A stretch of DNA of 64,000 nt from an uncultured Alphaproteobacteria bacterium (GTDB lineage: Bacteria; Pseudomonadota; Alphaproteobacteria; HIMB59; GCA-002718135): the NCBI GenBank assembly GCA_902591485.1, contig CACJAV010000005.1:1-64000 (forward strand), in the 5' to 3' direction. This document shows positions 36,773 through 47,056 of the stretch, piece by piece. Both the position numbers and the translations under genes were made by a program. A model generated the notes under the pieces. It saw nothing but the letters and a program-made list of their open reading frames with translations. It searched no databases and was not told the origin of the DNA. How positions within the stretch are numbered: the first letter of the stretch is position 1; every line of letters starts with the position of its first letter.

Positions 36773-36795
36773 AATCATACACTTAATGTATGATT
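36773..36795. repeat. Inverted repeat in the divergent gap (second)
   Basis: AATCATACA at 36773-36781 and TGTATGATT at 36787-36795 form a perfect 9-base inverted repeat around CTTAA. It ends 19 bases before the GT4 start codon, where a repressor or an RNA hairpin could affect expression. A smaller palindrome (TTATTTTAAATAA, 36742-36754) lies between the two repeats. Confidence 0.6.
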
Positions 36796-36814
36796 CAAGA
36801 TAATTAGTTTAGAA

Positions 36815-37930
36815 ATGATTATTATTTTAACACAATGCTTCCCTCCACGTGTTGGAGGAATCGAAAATCTTATTGAAAATTTATCATTAGAATTAAGTAA
36901 AACACATGAAGTTTTGGTCTTAGCTGATCAGTATGATAAATCTGAAGATTACGTATATGACTCCAATGTAAATGGTAATATTACAATTAAGAGATTTGGA
37001 GGCATTAAATTTTTTCGTAGGCGAAAAAAAATATTGAATTTAAATCAATATTTAAAAAAAGAAAATATAACCTGCATTATTGGAGATAGTTGGAAAAGTT
37101 TTGAATTGTGTGTAGACACATTACAAAACCAATCTATCTACTCAATTTGCCTTGCGCATGGCAATGAAATTATACCTAAACATTCTGCTTATAAAAAAAG
37201 ATTAATTACTACGTTAAACAAAGTTTCTCATATAGTTTGTAACTCTAACTATACAAAAGATTTAGTTTTGCAAACTGGTGTAATAAATAAATCTGTTACT
37301 TGCATTCATCCTGGTGCTCAGAATAATATCAATTTATCTGATGAAACTATTCCAAATTTAAATGGTAGCCCAATAATAGTTACTTTAGCAAGATTGGAAA
37401 AAAGGAAAGGACATTCATATATTCTATCAGCAATAGCAAAACTTAAAAATGAGTATCCAAATATTCTTTATGTAATTGCAGGTTCAGGGGAAGAGTTATC
37501 AAATTTAAAAAAAATTGTTAAAAAATCAAAAATTGAAAATAATGTTCTCTTTGTTGGGAATATAAATAATAATCAAAAAAATTTTTTATTTAAAAAAACT
37601 GACTTAATGATTATGCCTACAACTGATGAAACAAATAATAGATCAATTGAGGGCTTTGGTATAGCTTATATAGAGGCGGCTTTTTATGGTGTTCCATCGA
37701 TAGCATCAAATATTGGAGGGACACCAGAGGCTGTTATTCATGAAGAAACAGGTTTAATTCTTCCAAAAATTGATGATGTGTATTCAGTCTTACAAAACCT
37801 CATATCTGATAAAACTAAAATTAAAAAACTTGGTCAAAATGCAAAAATTAGAGCTGAGAGTAATTACCAGTGGGAAAATGTGATAAAAAATTATCTTCAT
37901 ATAATTGATAAAATTGATAGAGAAAATTAA
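36815..37930 (+). CDS. Glycosyltransferase family 4, second copy
   Basis: A 371-residue GT-B enzyme. N-terminal PPRVGGIENLIENLSLEL is the acceptor-binding glycine loop, ARLEKRKGH starts the donor domain, and EGFGIAYIEAAFYGVPSIAS with GGTPEAV is the E-x7-E block of the family. The pattern resembles mannosyl- or glucosyltransferases acting on lipids or polysaccharides, but donor and acceptor are not identifiable. It is coupled to the next gene by a TAATG overlap. Confidence 0.86.
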   Translation: MIIILTQCFPPRVGGIENLIENLSLELSKTHEVLVLADQYDKSEDYVYDSNVNGNITIKRFGGIKFFRRRKKILNLNQYLKKENITCIIGDSWKSFELCVDTLQNQSIYSICLAHGNEIIPKHSAYKKRLITTLNKVSHIVCNSNYTKDLVLQTGVINKSVTCIHPGAQNNINLSDETIPNLNGSPIIVTLARLEKRKGHSYILSAIAKLKNEYPNILYVIAGSGEELSNLKKIVKKSKIENNVLFVGNINNNQKNFLFKKTDLMIMPTTDETNNRSIEGFGIAYIEAAFYGVPSIASNIGGTPEAVIHEETGLILPKIDDVYSVLQNLISDKTKIKKLGQNAKIRAESNYQWENVIKNYLHIIDKIDREN

Positions 37931-38859
37931 TGAATGTTCTTTTTCATGCTACATTTGCTAATAAAGATGAATTTTTAAAATCATTAAAAAAAATATTTAT
38001 TCCTCATAAAATTTATACTTTAGATCAAAATATTCCATTAGATAAAATAGAAGTAGCCTTAGTATGGAATTTGCCGGATAAAATTCTAAAAAAATTAACA
38101 AATTTAAAAGTTATTTTTTCTTTAGGTGCTGGAGTAGATCATATTCTTAAATCACCTAGTTATAAAAATACACCAATCATTAGAATTCAAGACCCAAATA
38201 TGCGATCACGTATGTTGAACCATGTGTTATCCCAAATTTTAATTTACCAATTAAAACTTAATGAATACAATAAGGCTCAACAAAAAAACATATGGCTTAA
38301 TGAAAGACTAACTGCCTTAAATATGGACCTTACTATTGGGATCTTAGGTCTTGGGTATTTGGGTAAATTTATTGCAAATAAATTAAAATCATTAGATTAT
38401 AATGTGATTGGATATAAAAATACAGTTTCAACAGGCAAATCTCAAATACCTATACATTATAAAAAATCCTTAAAAACTTTTTTAAAATTATCAGATATTG
38501 TAGTCTCTGTACTTCCCGCAACAACAGAAACAAGCAATATAATAAACAAATCTTTTCTAAATCAAATGAAAAAAAAATCTTTATTAATTAATGTTGGCAG
38601 AGGTTCTTCATTGAATGAAATTGATTTATTGAAACATATTCAGCTCAATAAATATTTTTTTGCATCCCTTGATGTTTTTAAAACAGAGCCATTACCCAAA
38701 AATAGTAAACTTTGGAAAAATCAAAACATTACAATTACTCCCCATGTTGCAGCTATTACTGATGTAGACTCATCAACTAATTATATTTTTGCAAAATTTG
38801 AGCAATTTAGAACAAAAGAAAAAATTAAAAGTAATGTAAAAATACAAAAAGGATATTAA
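37930..38859 (+). CDS. 2-hydroxyacid dehydrogenase (glyoxylate/hydroxypyruvate reductase-like)
   Basis: A 309-residue NAD(P)-dependent D-2-hydroxyacid dehydrogenase nearest the GhrA type. The Rossmann loop is GILGLGYLGKFIA. Catalytic residues are the arginine in INVGRGSS, the glutamate in KTEPLP and the histidine in ITPHVAA. FSLGAGVDHI is the substrate-side block. Likely substrates are glyoxylate and hydroxypyruvate. Its TAA stop interlocks with the convergent dapE stop in TTAA. Confidence 0.86.
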   Translation: MNVLFHATFANKDEFLKSLKKIFIPHKIYTLDQNIPLDKIEVALVWNLPDKILKKLTNLKVIFSLGAGVDHILKSPSYKNTPIIRIQDPNMRSRMLNHVLSQILIYQLKLNEYNKAQQKNIWLNERLTALNMDLTIGILGLGYLGKFIANKLKSLDYNVIGYKNTVSTGKSQIPIHYKKSLKTFLKLSDIVVSVLPATTETSNIINKSFLNQMKKKSLLINVGRGSSLNEIDLLKHIQLNKYFFASLDVFKTEPLPKNSKLWKNQNITITPHVAAITDVDSSTNYIFAKFEQFRTKEKIKSNVKIQKGY

Positions 38860-40037
38860 TTATTTTTGAAATAGTTTTCTAAAATTTGATAATATATCTT
38901 AGTCAACTCATCAAGATCATCTAAATAAACAAACTCATCTATTTGATGCAATGTTTGATTTCTAATTCCAAGCTCAATAACTTCACAATAATTTTTTATA
39001 AATCGTGCGTCAGATGTTCCTCCATCAGTAGCAAGATCTGGCTCTTCATTTCTGCCAGTTGCTTGTGATATTGATTTAGATACAATTTTACTTAATTCAC
39101 TAGGTTTATTTAAAAATGATCGCGCACTAATTTCATGCCGTACTTTACAACTAGCGTTTATATTTTTTGTAAAAATTGAATCTATTTTTTCATTAACCCA
39201 ATCAATAAGTGTTTCTGCTGTATGTAGATCATTAAAACGTATATTTATTGTGGCTGTTGCATACTCAGGAATTACGTTGTGAGCAGGATTACCAACATCA
39301 AAGGTTGGAATTTGTATACTGGTTGGTAAAAAAAACTCGTTACCTTCATCGAGAGGTTTCTCTAAAATATTTGATAAGAGTTTAGTTAAATAATGTACAG
39401 GATTTTCAGCTCTATGACCATTAGCTGTATGACCTTGGATACCTTTTACTGTTAAAAAAAAATTAATAGATCCTCTTCTACCTATTTTAATCTTATCCCC
39501 TATACTTGAGTTTGATGTAGGCTCTCCAACTAAACAATGATCAATTTTAATATTATTTTGTTTTGTCCACTCCATAATTTTTGGTGTGCCATTGATGGCT
39601 TCTCCTTCTTCATCACCTGTTATTATAAAAGATAATTTGCCACCAAAGTTTCTACCATTTTTTTTCAAAAATTTTTCAGCAGCTGATATGAAACATGCAA
39701 TGTTACTTTTCATATCTTCGGTCCCTCGTCCAAACAGTTTATCATTCTTTATTATTGCTGAAAATGGAGGATGCTTCCATGAACTTTCGTTACCTGGTGG
39801 AACTACATCTGTATGACCAGCAAAAGCAAAATGCGGACCATCAGTTCCAATAGTTGCAAATAAATTTTTTACTTCATAAGAACCATTGCCAGAAAATAAT
39901 AAAGGACTACAATCAAAACCTAGAGCACTCAAATGGTCTTGAACTACAAGTAATGCCCCGTCATCTTTTGGTGTAATACTTCGACATTGAACTAATGCTT
40001 GCGTAAGTTTAATAGGATTAAAATTGATTTCAGTCAT
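38856..40037 (-). CDS. dapE: Succinyl-diaminopimelate desuccinylase
   Basis: A 393-residue M20-family metallohydrolase. Metal-binding motifs include FAGHTDVVPPG, TGDEEGEA and the C-terminal ATDGGTSDARF, which is specific to DapE. It releases LL-diaminopimelate for lysine and peptidoglycan synthesis. It starts at the very base where the dapD coding region ends, so the two consecutive pathway steps are co-expressed. Confidence 0.95.
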   Translation of the reverse strand: MTEINFNPIKLTQALVQCRSITPKDDGALLVVQDHLSALGFDCSPLLFSGNGSYEVKNLFATIGTDGPHFAFAGHTDVVPPGNESSWKHPPFSAIIKNDKLFGRGTEDMKSNIACFISAAEKFLKKNGRNFGGKLSFIITGDEEGEAINGTPKIMEWTKQNNIKIDHCLVGEPTSNSSIGDKIKIGRRGSINFFLTVKGIQGHTANGHRAENPVHYLTKLLSNILEKPLDEGNEFFLPTSIQIPTFDVGNPAHNVIPEYATATINIRFNDLHTAETLIDWVNEKIDSIFTKNINASCKVRHEISARSFLNKPSELSKIVSKSISQATGRNEEPDLATDGGTSDARFIKNYCEVIELGIRNQTLHQIDEFVYLDDLDELTKIYYQILENYFKNN

Positions 40038-40867
40038 TAATCACGAAGTAGATCATTAATTGAGGTCTTAGATCTTGTTCTTTCATCCACTCTTTTTACT
40101 ATAACTGCGCAATATAATCCTGGACCCTCAGAGCTGTCAGGCAATTTCTTTCCAGGTAATGTTCCAGGAACTATAACAGAATATGCAGGAACTTTGCCCA
40201 TATGAATTTCTCCACTTGCTCTATCAATAATTTTTGTGGATGCGCCAATAAAAACTCCCATCGATAGAACTGAGCCTTCTCCAACGATAACTCCTTCAGC
40301 TACCTCACTCCTTGCTCCTATAAAACAATTGTCTTCTATAATAACCGGATTTGCTTGGAGTGGCTCTAATACTCCTCCAATCCCTGCACCTCCAGAGATA
40401 TGGCAATTTTTACCAATTTGTGCGCAGGAACCAACGGTTGCCCAAGTATCAATCATGGTACCTTCATCAACATAAGCACCTAAGTTTACAAAGGAAGGCA
40501 TCAAAATTACACCTTTTGCAATAAAAGCAGATTTTCTTACAACAGCATCAGGCACATATCTAAAACCAGCTTTTTCATGATCGTCTTTTGTCCAGTTAGC
40601 AGTTTTACTTGGGACTTTATCATACCAAGTTGCATGCGATGCTTTGACTATTTCATTGTCATTTAATCGAAAGCTCAGAAGTATAGCTTTTTTTATCCAT
40701 TGATTAACTATCCATTCATCATTAATTTTTTCACATACACGTATTTTTCCTACATCAAGTTGATTCAGTGTTTCTTCAACTGAATCTCGAATCTCACCTT
40801 TGGTATTAAAACTAATCTCATCTCGTTGTTCAAAAGCTTGCTCTATAATTTTTTTTAATTCACTCAT
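40037..40867 (-). CDS. dapD: Tetrahydrodipicolinate N-succinyltransferase
   Basis: A 276-residue left-handed beta-helix acyltransferase. Hexapeptide repeats run through [18 protein letters not shown] and GGVLEP, followed by the [14 protein letters not shown] turn. It transfers succinyl from succinyl-CoA in the lysine/diaminopimelate pathway. Its start overlaps the preceding HAD gene stop by four bases. Confidence 0.95.
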   Translation of the reverse strand: MSELKKIIEQAFEQRDEISFNTKGEIRDSVEETLNQLDVGKIRVCEKINDEWIVNQWIKKAILLSFRLNDNEIVKASHATWYDKVPSKTANWTKDDHEKAGFRYVPDAVVRKSAFIAKGVILMPSFVNLGAYVDEGTMIDTWATVGSCAQIGKNCHISGGAGIGGVLEPLQANPVIIEDNCFIGARSEVAEGVIVGEGSVLSMGVFIGASTKIIDRASGEIHMGKVPAYSVIVPGTLPGKKLPDSSEGPGLYCAVIVKRVDERTRSKTSINDLLRD

Positions 40868-41541
40868 ATTTTTCCTTTGTTAACATCTTCTAAAAATTCT
40901 GTAATATTTGTTGTTTCATGATCGAGATATTGTTTTGATGCTTTGATGTCATCACTAAAATTTTCGTATCCAGCATCAATCCAAACAGATGTAAACCCAA
41001 CGGTTTTGGCAGGAACAAGATTCTTTGCAATATCATCAAACATTGCGGAACTTTTTGTTTCTATATCAAATTGTGCAATCATTTGTTCATAAGGAGCTAA
41101 TTCTGGCTTTGGTATATAATTTGCCATTTTAATATCATAAATTTCATCAAAAAAGTTTGATAATTCTATTCTTTCTAAAACATCAAGAGCGTGCTGCATA
41201 TTAGCATTGGTATAAATAATTTTTCTTCCTTGAAGTTTTTTTAACGCCTTATTAAGTTTGTGGTTTGGTCCAACGATAGAATAGTCAAGATTGTGTACTT
41301 CAGCTAGAAAATGATCAGGATCAACACCATGAATATCCATCATACCTCTTAATGTTGTGCCATGTTGTTTATAATAATTTTTTTGTATTATCTTTGCATC
41401 TTCAATATCTATATTTAGATGATTGGATACAAATTTACCCATTAAATCATGAACTTGTTGAAATATTCCACTATCAGCAGAATAAAGAGTGTTATCAAGA
41501 TCAAAAATCCAGGTATTTATTTTCTTGTTTAGACTAATCAT
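40864..41541 (-). CDS. HAD-family pyrimidine 5'-nucleotidase-like hydrolase
   Basis: A 225-residue haloacid dehalogenase-fold phosphatase. Motif I is [12 protein letters not shown], motif II is in [10 protein letters not shown], the motif III lysine is in YIPKPE, and motif IV is FDDIAKNL. The pattern resembles the SDT1-type pyrimidine nucleotidases often found next to dapD and argB in alphaproteobacteria. The exact substrate is uncertain. Confidence 0.85.
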   Translation of the reverse strand: MISLNKKINTWIFDLDNTLYSADSGIFQQVHDLMGKFVSNHLNIDIEDAKIIQKNYYKQHGTTLRGMMDIHGVDPDHFLAEVHNLDYSIVGPNHKLNKALKKLQGRKIIYTNANMQHALDVLERIELSNFFDEIYDIKMANYIPKPELAPYEQMIAQFDIETKSSAMFDDIAKNLVPAKTVGFTSVWIDAGYENFSDDIKASKQYLDHETTNITEFLEDVNKGKI

Positions 41542-41544
41542 ATT

Positions 41545-42456
41545 TTAAGAATAAATTTGTGTTCCAATACCATGTTCAGTAAATAATTCTAATACTAATG
41601 AATGAGGAATTCTACCATCTAAGATTGTAGACTTAGTTACTCCACTTTTCATAGCTTCTATACATGTTTTAATTTTAGGTTTCATGCCGCCAACGACAAA
41701 ATCTTCTTTAATTATGGTCATAGCATCTTCAATTTTTAGGGAAGGGATTAATTTTTTATCTTTATCCAATACGCCGGCAACATCTGTTAAAAGCAATAAC
41801 TTGCTAGCTTTTAACTTTCCAGCTATAAATCCTGCCGCTGTATCAGCATTGATATTATAAGAGTTACCCTCTTCATCGATACCGAGTGGAGCAATTACAG
41901 GAATTTCTCCTAAATTAATATGCTCTCTAATCAAGTTGATATTCACATTTGTTGGTTGTCCAACAAATCCAATATCTAATAGTTTTTCAATATTAGAATC
42001 TGAGTCTTTAACTTCTACTTTTAGTTTTGTTGCAGTTAAAAGATTATTTTTATTACCACTTAAGCCAATTGCTTTTCCACCTGAGTCACTGATTGCTCTG
42101 ACAATTTCACCATTAATTTCATTTCCTAATACATCTTCCACAACTTTTACTGTTTCAATATCAGTAACTCTTAAACCCTCAATAAATTGAGAAGTAATAT
42201 TTTTAGTTTTTAATTTGTCTGCGATTTGAGGTCCGCCTCCATGAACTACTATTGGATATATCCCAACTTCTTTCATTAAACCAATATCTCGTGCAAAACT
42301 TTTAGCAAGCTTAGGATCTCCCATAGCATGTCCACCATATTTGATCACAATTGTATCTCCACTATGCTCTCTAATAAAAGGCAAAGCTTCAACTAATGTT
42401 GAGGCTTTATGGATAAAATAAGCTTGATCGCTCTCTGATAAAAAATCAAATTTCAT
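41545..42456 (-). CDS. argB: Acetylglutamate kinase
   Basis: A 303-residue amino-acid kinase. N-terminal VIKYGGHAMGD holds the ATP phosphates, VVHGGGPQI binds acetylglutamate, and NINADTAAGFIAGKLKA with LLLTDVAGVLD is the nucleotide-binding part. It phosphorylates N-acetylglutamate in arginine synthesis. The N-terminal extension before the core is the type seen in arginine-sensitive hexameric enzymes. It overlaps engB by four bases. Confidence 0.95.
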   Translation of the reverse strand: MKFDFLSESDQAYFIHKASTLVEALPFIREHSGDTIVIKYGGHAMGDPKLAKSFARDIGLMKEVGIYPIVVHGGGPQIADKLKTKNITSQFIEGLRVTDIETVKVVEDVLGNEINGEIVRAISDSGGKAIGLSGNKNNLLTATKLKVEVKDSDSNIEKLLDIGFVGQPTNVNINLIREHINLGEIPVIAPLGIDEEGNSYNINADTAAGFIAGKLKASKLLLLTDVAGVLDKDKKLIPSLKIEDAMTIIKEDFVVGGMKPKIKTCIEAMKSGVTKSTILDGRIPHSLVLELFTEHGIGTQIYS

Positions 42457-43079
42457 TTTTGCTTAGATAAAGTATAAATATCTTTTTGAATATTAATTAT
42501 TCCTTCATTTTTTTTGGTACTCGTAAAAAAAAAATTATTAAAATATTTTTTATATGATTTCATTAAACTTTGCATAGAATTTTCAAGATTTGATAAATAA
42601 GACTGCGAGCATTTATCAATTTTTGTAAAAACTATTGAAAAATTTCTTTCCGCCTCACTAATTAGATCAAACATATCAATATCAATATTTTTTACACCTA
42701 CTTTGGCATCAATTAATACATATGCATGTATCAAATTTAATTGGTTCATAATATATTCTTCAATTAAAATACCAAGATTATCTCTCATCACTTTCGATAC
42801 CTTGGCATAACCATAGCCAGGTAAATCAACAAGATTGATATTTTCGTTAATCATAAAAATATTTATAGCTTGGGTTCTTCCTGGAGTCTTGGAAATTCTA
42901 GCTAGATTTTTCGTTTTAGTAATTGCATTTATCATGCTTGATTTTCCAACATTTGATCTGCCAATAAAACAACAATCATTAATACTTTTTATTTTTTTAA
43001 TAGTTTTATATGATTGAAATGATCCAATAAATTTATTTGAATTAAAAAAATTTTTTAGAGATTTATTTCCATTACTCAT
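42453..43079 (-). CDS. engB: Ribosome biogenesis GTPase EngB/YsxC
   Basis: A 208-residue small GTPase with G1 GRSNVGKSSMI, the switch I block KTPGRTQAINIF, G3 DLPGYGYAKV and G4 TKIDK. It is needed late in 50S assembly. It sits in the rpmH-rnpA-yidD-yidC run common to alphaproteobacteria and overlaps the yidC 3' end by eight bases. Confidence 0.95.
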   Translation of the reverse strand: MSNGNKSLKNFFNSNKFIGSFQSYKTIKKIKSINDCCFIGRSNVGKSSMINAITKTKNLARISKTPGRTQAINIFMINENINLVDLPGYGYAKVSKVMRDNLGILIEEYIMNQLNLIHAYVLIDAKVGVKNIDIDMFDLISEAERNFSIVFTKIDKCSQSYLSNLENSMQSLMKSYKKYFNNFFFTSTKKNEGIINIQKDIYTLSKQK

Positions 43080-44799
43080 TTTTTGCGAGTATTTTTCTTT
43101 GAATAAACCATTGTTGTGCTATCGAAAGGATATTGTTTACAGACCAATACAAAACTAAGCCAGCTGCAAAACCCGCCAACACAAAGGTGAACACAAAAGG
43201 AAGTAATGCAAATATTTTAGCTTGAGTTGGATCTGTTGGCGCTGGGTTTAACTTTTGTTGCAGCCACATTGTTAAGCCCATAATTATTGGAAGAATACCA
43301 ATATTTAGTAATGATAAAATTGGTGGCACATTCCAAGGCACCAAACCAAAAAGGATTAATATACCAAGTGGGTCAGGTGCTGATAAATCATGAATCCAAC
43401 CATAGAATGGTGCATGATACATTTCGATAGTGACAAAAAGAACTTTATACAATGAGAAAAAAATTGGTATTTGAACTAGTATTGGTAAACAGCCAGCAAC
43501 AGGATTAGCTCCCTCTCTTTTGTAAAGTGCCATTAATTCTTGCTGCATTTTTTGACGATCATTTGGATATGTTTCTTTAAGTCTTTGCATTTCTGGCTGA
43601 AGTTTTTTCATTTTGGCCATTGATTTAAAAGATGCGTGAGCCAAAGGAAAAAGGATTAACCGCATTAAAATAGTAAAAGCTATAATTGCTAAACCAAAAT
43701 TTCCAACGTAACCAAAAAACCAATTTATTGAATAAGAAACAGGTTTTGTTAAAAATGCAAACCAACCCCAATCAATTGCATCAGTAAATCGAGGAATTGA
43801 GAGTGTTTTGTCATAATCGCTTAAAATATTTAATTTTTTTGCACCTGCAAATAATCTACCATCATATTGAATTGATTCACCAGGTGCAATTTTGAAAATT
43901 TTGCCAACATATCCAGTTCTATAATTATCTCTCCCATTATTTCCATGACGATAATTCACATTAATAGGTTCATTCGGATCTGGAATTAAAACGGACATCC
44001 AATATTTATCCGTAAATCCTAACCAACCGCCTTGACCTTTTGCATCACAGAATTCATCTTTTACAGTCATACTTGCTGAACAATCATCAAGTAAATCATC
44101 ATAACTTTTTTCAAGAAGCTCATCATCTACAAGACTAATTAAACCTTCATGTAAAATAAAAAAATTAATGGTCTTTGGCGTATTGATTCTTTTGATTAAT
44201 CGATAAGGATATATTTCTAGTACTTTTGAACTATCATTAATAACCTTCTGAGTTATTGAAAACATATAATTATCATCAACAGAAATAGTAATTATAAATG
44301 TATTATTTTCATCACTAACCCAACTTAAGTTTATTTCATTACCTGGTGAAAGATTTGTTGAGTCGGTATTCCAAACTGTTTCTAAGTTAGGAAGTTGTAC
44401 ATTTTGATCACCTAAAGATTTCCAGCCTAGCTCAATATAATAGGGGTTGGAAGTTCCATCAGGTGATAATAAGTCAACATTTGCTGACTCTTCATCTAGA
44501 CTTACTTTATAATTAGAGAGTGTTAAATCGTCTAACAATGCACCTTTTAAATTTATAGATCCAGTTAAAGAGGGCGTATTTATTTTTATTCTTTGATCAA
44601 CAGAAAGAATATCTTCTTTTGGTTTTGCAATTTCTACTACATTTATTTTTTGATTATCAATCGATGCAGCAGGGGCTAAAATTTCATTCTCTGAATTTTG
44701 AACTGGTTCACTTATAGGTGTTGGCATAAGAAACTGAAAGAAAACAATAATGGCAATTGAAATAGCTATTGCTAAAAATAAGTTTTTTTGTTCATTCAT
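43072..44799 (-). CDS. yidC: Membrane protein insertase YidC
   Basis: A 575-residue insertase with a first membrane segment near residues 6-26, a large periplasmic domain (about 50-350) and the conserved C-terminal core: [20 protein letters not shown] (with the functional arginine in the groove), [14 protein letters not shown] and the [20 protein letters not shown] segment. It inserts proteins into the inner membrane. It overlaps yidD by four bases. Confidence 0.96.
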   Translation of the reverse strand: MNEQKNLFLAIAISIAIIVFFQFLMPTPISEPVQNSENEILAPAASIDNQKINVVEIAKPKEDILSVDQRIKINTPSLTGSINLKGALLDDLTLSNYKVSLDEESANVDLLSPDGTSNPYYIELGWKSLGDQNVQLPNLETVWNTDSTNLSPGNEINLSWVSDENNTFIITISVDDNYMFSITQKVINDSSKVLEIYPYRLIKRINTPKTINFFILHEGLISLVDDELLEKSYDDLLDDCSASMTVKDEFCDAKGQGGWLGFTDKYWMSVLIPDPNEPINVNYRHGNNGRDNYRTGYVGKIFKIAPGESIQYDGRLFAGAKKLNILSDYDKTLSIPRFTDAIDWGWFAFLTKPVSYSINWFFGYVGNFGLAIIAFTILMRLILFPLAHASFKSMAKMKKLQPEMQRLKETYPNDRQKMQQELMALYKREGANPVAGCLPILVQIPIFFSLYKVLFVTIEMYHAPFYGWIHDLSAPDPLGILILFGLVPWNVPPILSLLNIGILPIIMGLTMWLQQKLNPAPTDPTQAKIFALLPFVFTFVLAGFAAGLVLYWSVNNILSIAQQWFIQRKILAKNE

Positions 44800-45041
44800 T
44801 TATTTTCTACCTTTTTTGTTGGTATGGGATCGTAGCCATGACCACCCCATGGATGACACTTTCCAATTCGTTTAATTGTTAAATAAGATCCTTTTATTAA
44901 TCCATATGATCTCAATGACTCCATAGCGTACTCAGAACAAGTAGGCATGAAACGACAATTTGAACCTAATAATGGTGATATTATTAATTGATATCCACGT
45001 ATAAGTATAAGTAAGGGAAAGGTTGCAACTTTATTTAACAT
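44796..45041 (-). CDS. yidD: Membrane protein insertion efficiency factor YidD
   Basis: An 81-residue protein with the full family signature: [29 protein letters not shown] and [11 protein letters not shown], including the conserved cysteines. It is membrane-associated through an amphipathic helix and supports YidC. It lies between rnpA and yidC, overlapping each gene (11 and 4 bases). Confidence 0.95.
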   Translation of the reverse strand: MLNKVATFPLLILIRGYQLIISPLLGSNCRFMPTCSEYAMESLRSYGLIKGSYLTIKRIGKCHPWGGHGYDPIPTKKVENK

Positions 45042-45363
45042 GAATAATGCTCTCCATCTCTTCCAATAAGGTTTTAAACTTGGTATCTAAAATTGATAAT
45101 TTGGCTATTAGCACATAATACGTATTTGTTTTACCTTTTATCAATATTTTTTTTGCTAATTCTCTCATAATCCTTTTGGCTTTATTTCTCTTAACCGCAT
45201 TCCCAATTTTTTTTGTTGCCGTATAACCAACACCTATTTTTCCATCTAGATCTTGATTTAATAATTTTTGCACATTAATATTTTTACTTCGAATGAAAAC
45301 ACCTTTGTCACGGATATGGACAAATGTTGCTCTTTTTTTTATAGTAAATAACTGAGGGGCCAT
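45031..45363 (-). CDS. rnpA: Ribonuclease P protein component
   Basis: A 110-residue basic protein with a start typical of RnpA ([16 protein letters not shown]), the [25 protein letters not shown] helix region carrying the RNR-type motif (here KRNKAKR), and a final helix. It assists the RNase P RNA in tRNA 5' maturation. It follows rpmH by 12 bases, the standard arrangement. Confidence 0.94.
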   Translation of the reverse strand: MAPQLFTIKKRATFVHIRDKGVFIRSKNINVQKLLNQDLDGKIGVGYTATKKIGNAVKRNKAKRIMRELAKKILIKGKTNTYYVLIAKLSILDTKFKTLLEEMESIIHVK

Positions 45364-45375
45364 ATGGCGGCCATA

Positions 45376-45510
45376 TTAAGCGCTAAGCTGAGCTCTTCCT
45401 TTAGCACGACGACGATTTATGATCTGCCTTCCAGCTTTTGTTGCCATTCGAGCACGAAAACCATGTCTGCGTTTTCTTATTAATTTGCTTGGTTGATAAG
45501 TTCTTTTCAT
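45376..45510 (-). CDS. rpmH: 50S ribosomal protein L34 (bL34)
   Basis: A 44-residue arginine- and lysine-rich protein read directly from the minus strand: it begins MKRTYQPS, continues [17 protein letters not shown] and ends in RGRAQLSA-like sequence (KGRAQLSA). This is the complete L34. It is the first gene of the rpmH-to-dapE run and is divergent from panC across 67 bases. Confidence 0.95.
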   Translation of the reverse strand: MKRTYQPSKLIRKRRHGFRARMATKAGRQIINRRRAKGRAQLSA

Positions 45511-45553
45511 TTTTATTTAATTTTTCGGACCTATTACGAATTGATCCTATATA

Positions 45554-45571
45554 AGTCAAATAGATAGTCAA
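45554..45571 (-). promoter_or_regulatory. Candidate -35 region of the rpmH operon
   Basis: Two copies of TTGACT on the minus strand (45571-45566 and 45559-45554), 12 bases apart, lie upstream of rpmH. TAGGAT about 16 bases after the first copy could be its -10 element. The evidence is hexamer matching only, in an AT-rich gap. Confidence 0.35.
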
Positions 45572-45577
45572 TAAAAC

Positions 45578-46411
45578 ATGCAAATAGTCAAAAAAATATC
45601 AGAAATAAGAGAAATATTGTCTGATTTAGACAAAAATAATTCAAAAATTAATCTTATTCCCACTATGGGAAATATACATGAGGGTCATTTGTCTCTTCTA
45701 AAAGAGGCAAATAAATATGAGGGTATAAATGTAGTTAGTATATTTATTAACCCCACCCAATTTAATGATATTAAAGATTTTGAAAATTACCCAAATACCT
45801 TTGATCAAGACGTAAACTTGTTATCTAAAAATAATTGTGAAATTATTTTTGCACCTAATATAAATGAAATGTATCCCAATGGTCTTGAAACAAAAAAAAC
45901 TATTTTTGAATACAGAGAAATTTTGTGTGATGTGTTTAGACCAGGTCATTTTGATGGGGTAACTACAGTTGTTAAAATGCTGCTAAACATTATAAAACCA
46001 TCAAATGTTTTTCTTGGAGAAAAAGATTTTCAGCAATTAAAAATATTAGAAACATTAATCATTCAAAATAAATTAAAAACAAATTTGGTTAAATGTTCAT
46101 CAATTAGAAGTTCGAATGGGATGAGCTTATCGTCACGATATACTAAATTTAGCACAAAAGAAAAAACTCAATTCGAAAAGTGTGCTCAAATCATAAACAA
46201 GAATTTATTAGATCTAATAAATTCATTTGATACTAAAATTCTTGAAAACATTAAAAAAGAATTACAAAGCATTGGAATTTCAAAAATTGATTATTGTGAA
46301 GTAAGAGAGGAAAATAATTTAGAAATTTCTAACACAAATATAAATTCTAGATTATTCTTGGCATTCTATGTGAATGAGATAAGAATTATTGATAACTTTG
46401 TTTTGTATTAA
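45578..46411 (+). CDS. panC: Pantoate--beta-alanine ligase
   Basis: A 277-residue pantothenate synthetase. The HxGH-type ATP site reads PTMGNIHEGHLSLL, where the usual second part is ALHEGH; INPTQF, RPGHFDGVTTVV and LGEKDFQQL are intact. It joins pantoate and beta-alanine for coenzyme A synthesis. No panB or panD is in the window. Its stop interlocks with the convergent oxidase-like gene in TTAA. Confidence 0.93.
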   Translation: MQIVKKISEIREILSDLDKNNSKINLIPTMGNIHEGHLSLLKEANKYEGINVVSIFINPTQFNDIKDFENYPNTFDQDVNLLSKNNCEIIFAPNINEMYPNGLETKKTIFEYREILCDVFRPGHFDGVTTVVKMLLNIIKPSNVFLGEKDFQQLKILETLIIQNKLKTNLVKCSSIRSSNGMSLSSRYTKFSTKEKTQFEKCAQIINKNLLDLINSFDTKILENIKKELQSIGISKIDYCEVREENNLEISNTNINSRLFLAFYVNEIRIIDNFVLY

Positions 46412-47016
46412 GGTATTAACCATTCAAAGTTTTTATTATTTTCTTTAAAAGTAATTTTTAATCTTCTGTGTCCGCTTGCTTCTAAATATAACCAATCTAT
46501 TTCTTTTATTTTATTTTGTACAACTGTGAAGTTTTTATATCCTTTTTCACTCTCTTCCATAGAGGGTTCTTTTCCCTGAAGATTTATATCAATGCCATCT
46601 TCAGGAATATTTGTAGAAGTGCTAGGTGCTTTTTTTGTCAAATAGCACTTCCTGCTGAATAATTTTGTTTTATTCCACCTCTCTTCAGTAAGTAAATTTT
46701 GATTATTAATGATTGAAATTGTTTTTATTCGTAGTTGAACTTTTAGCTTGTAATCATAAAATACAAATAAAGAATTTTCATTTTTTGCAAGATCTTCTAC
46801 TTTAGGAGATCTAAAATCTGTATGAAAATTTAAAATCATATTTTCACTATCAAAATCTCTTAAAACGACAACTCTTGACTCAATACTATTTTGTTTGTTA
46901 ATAGTTGAAAAGACTGGAGTATGAAAGTCGTGTTTTCTATCCTTTGCTCCTCGAGACAAATTTCTTTTAATATCCTCGAATATTTCTTTAGTATTTTCTT
47001 TTGAAAACGTCGACAT
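46408..47016 (-). CDS. Pyridoxamine 5'-phosphate oxidase-like flavoprotein
   Basis: A 202-residue FMN-binding split-barrel protein. SRVVVLRDFDSENMILNFHT and DFRSPKVEDL match the FMN-binding start of pyridoxamine phosphate oxidase-like proteins, and the C-terminus has the HRRLKI strand. It resembles the alphaproteobacterial pyridoxamine 5'-phosphate oxidase family (short, general) more than canonical PdxH, whose substrate-binding arginines I cannot place. I start it at the ATG at 47016 rather than the TTG one codon earlier. Confidence 0.78.
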   Translation of the reverse strand: MSTFSKENTKEIFEDIKRNLSRGAKDRKHDFHTPVFSTINKQNSIESRVVVLRDFDSENMILNFHTDFRSPKVEDLAKNENSLFVFYDYKLKVQLRIKTISIINNQNLLTEERWNKTKLFSRKCYLTKKAPSTSTNIPEDGIDINLQGKEPSMEESEKGYKNFTVVQNKIKEIDWLYLEASGHRRLKITFKENNKNFEWLIP

Positions 47017-47056
47017 CAATCATGTAATATAATTTGTTTTAGAAAAATAGCTAGAG

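Noticed and set aside
36277..36814. A tRNA or large structured RNA in this relatively gene-poor stretch
   Set aside because: No tRNA arms are visible on either strand; most of it is explained by two small genes and short palindromes.
45364..45577. A replication origin near rpmH
   Set aside because: There is no dnaA, no cluster of DnaA boxes and the 67-base gap is too short; in alphaproteobacteria rpmH is often far from the origin.
45401..45583. A 60-codon minus-strand frame overlapping rpmH
   Set aside because: It is a shadow frame of rpmH; the 44-residue L34 frame has full family identity.
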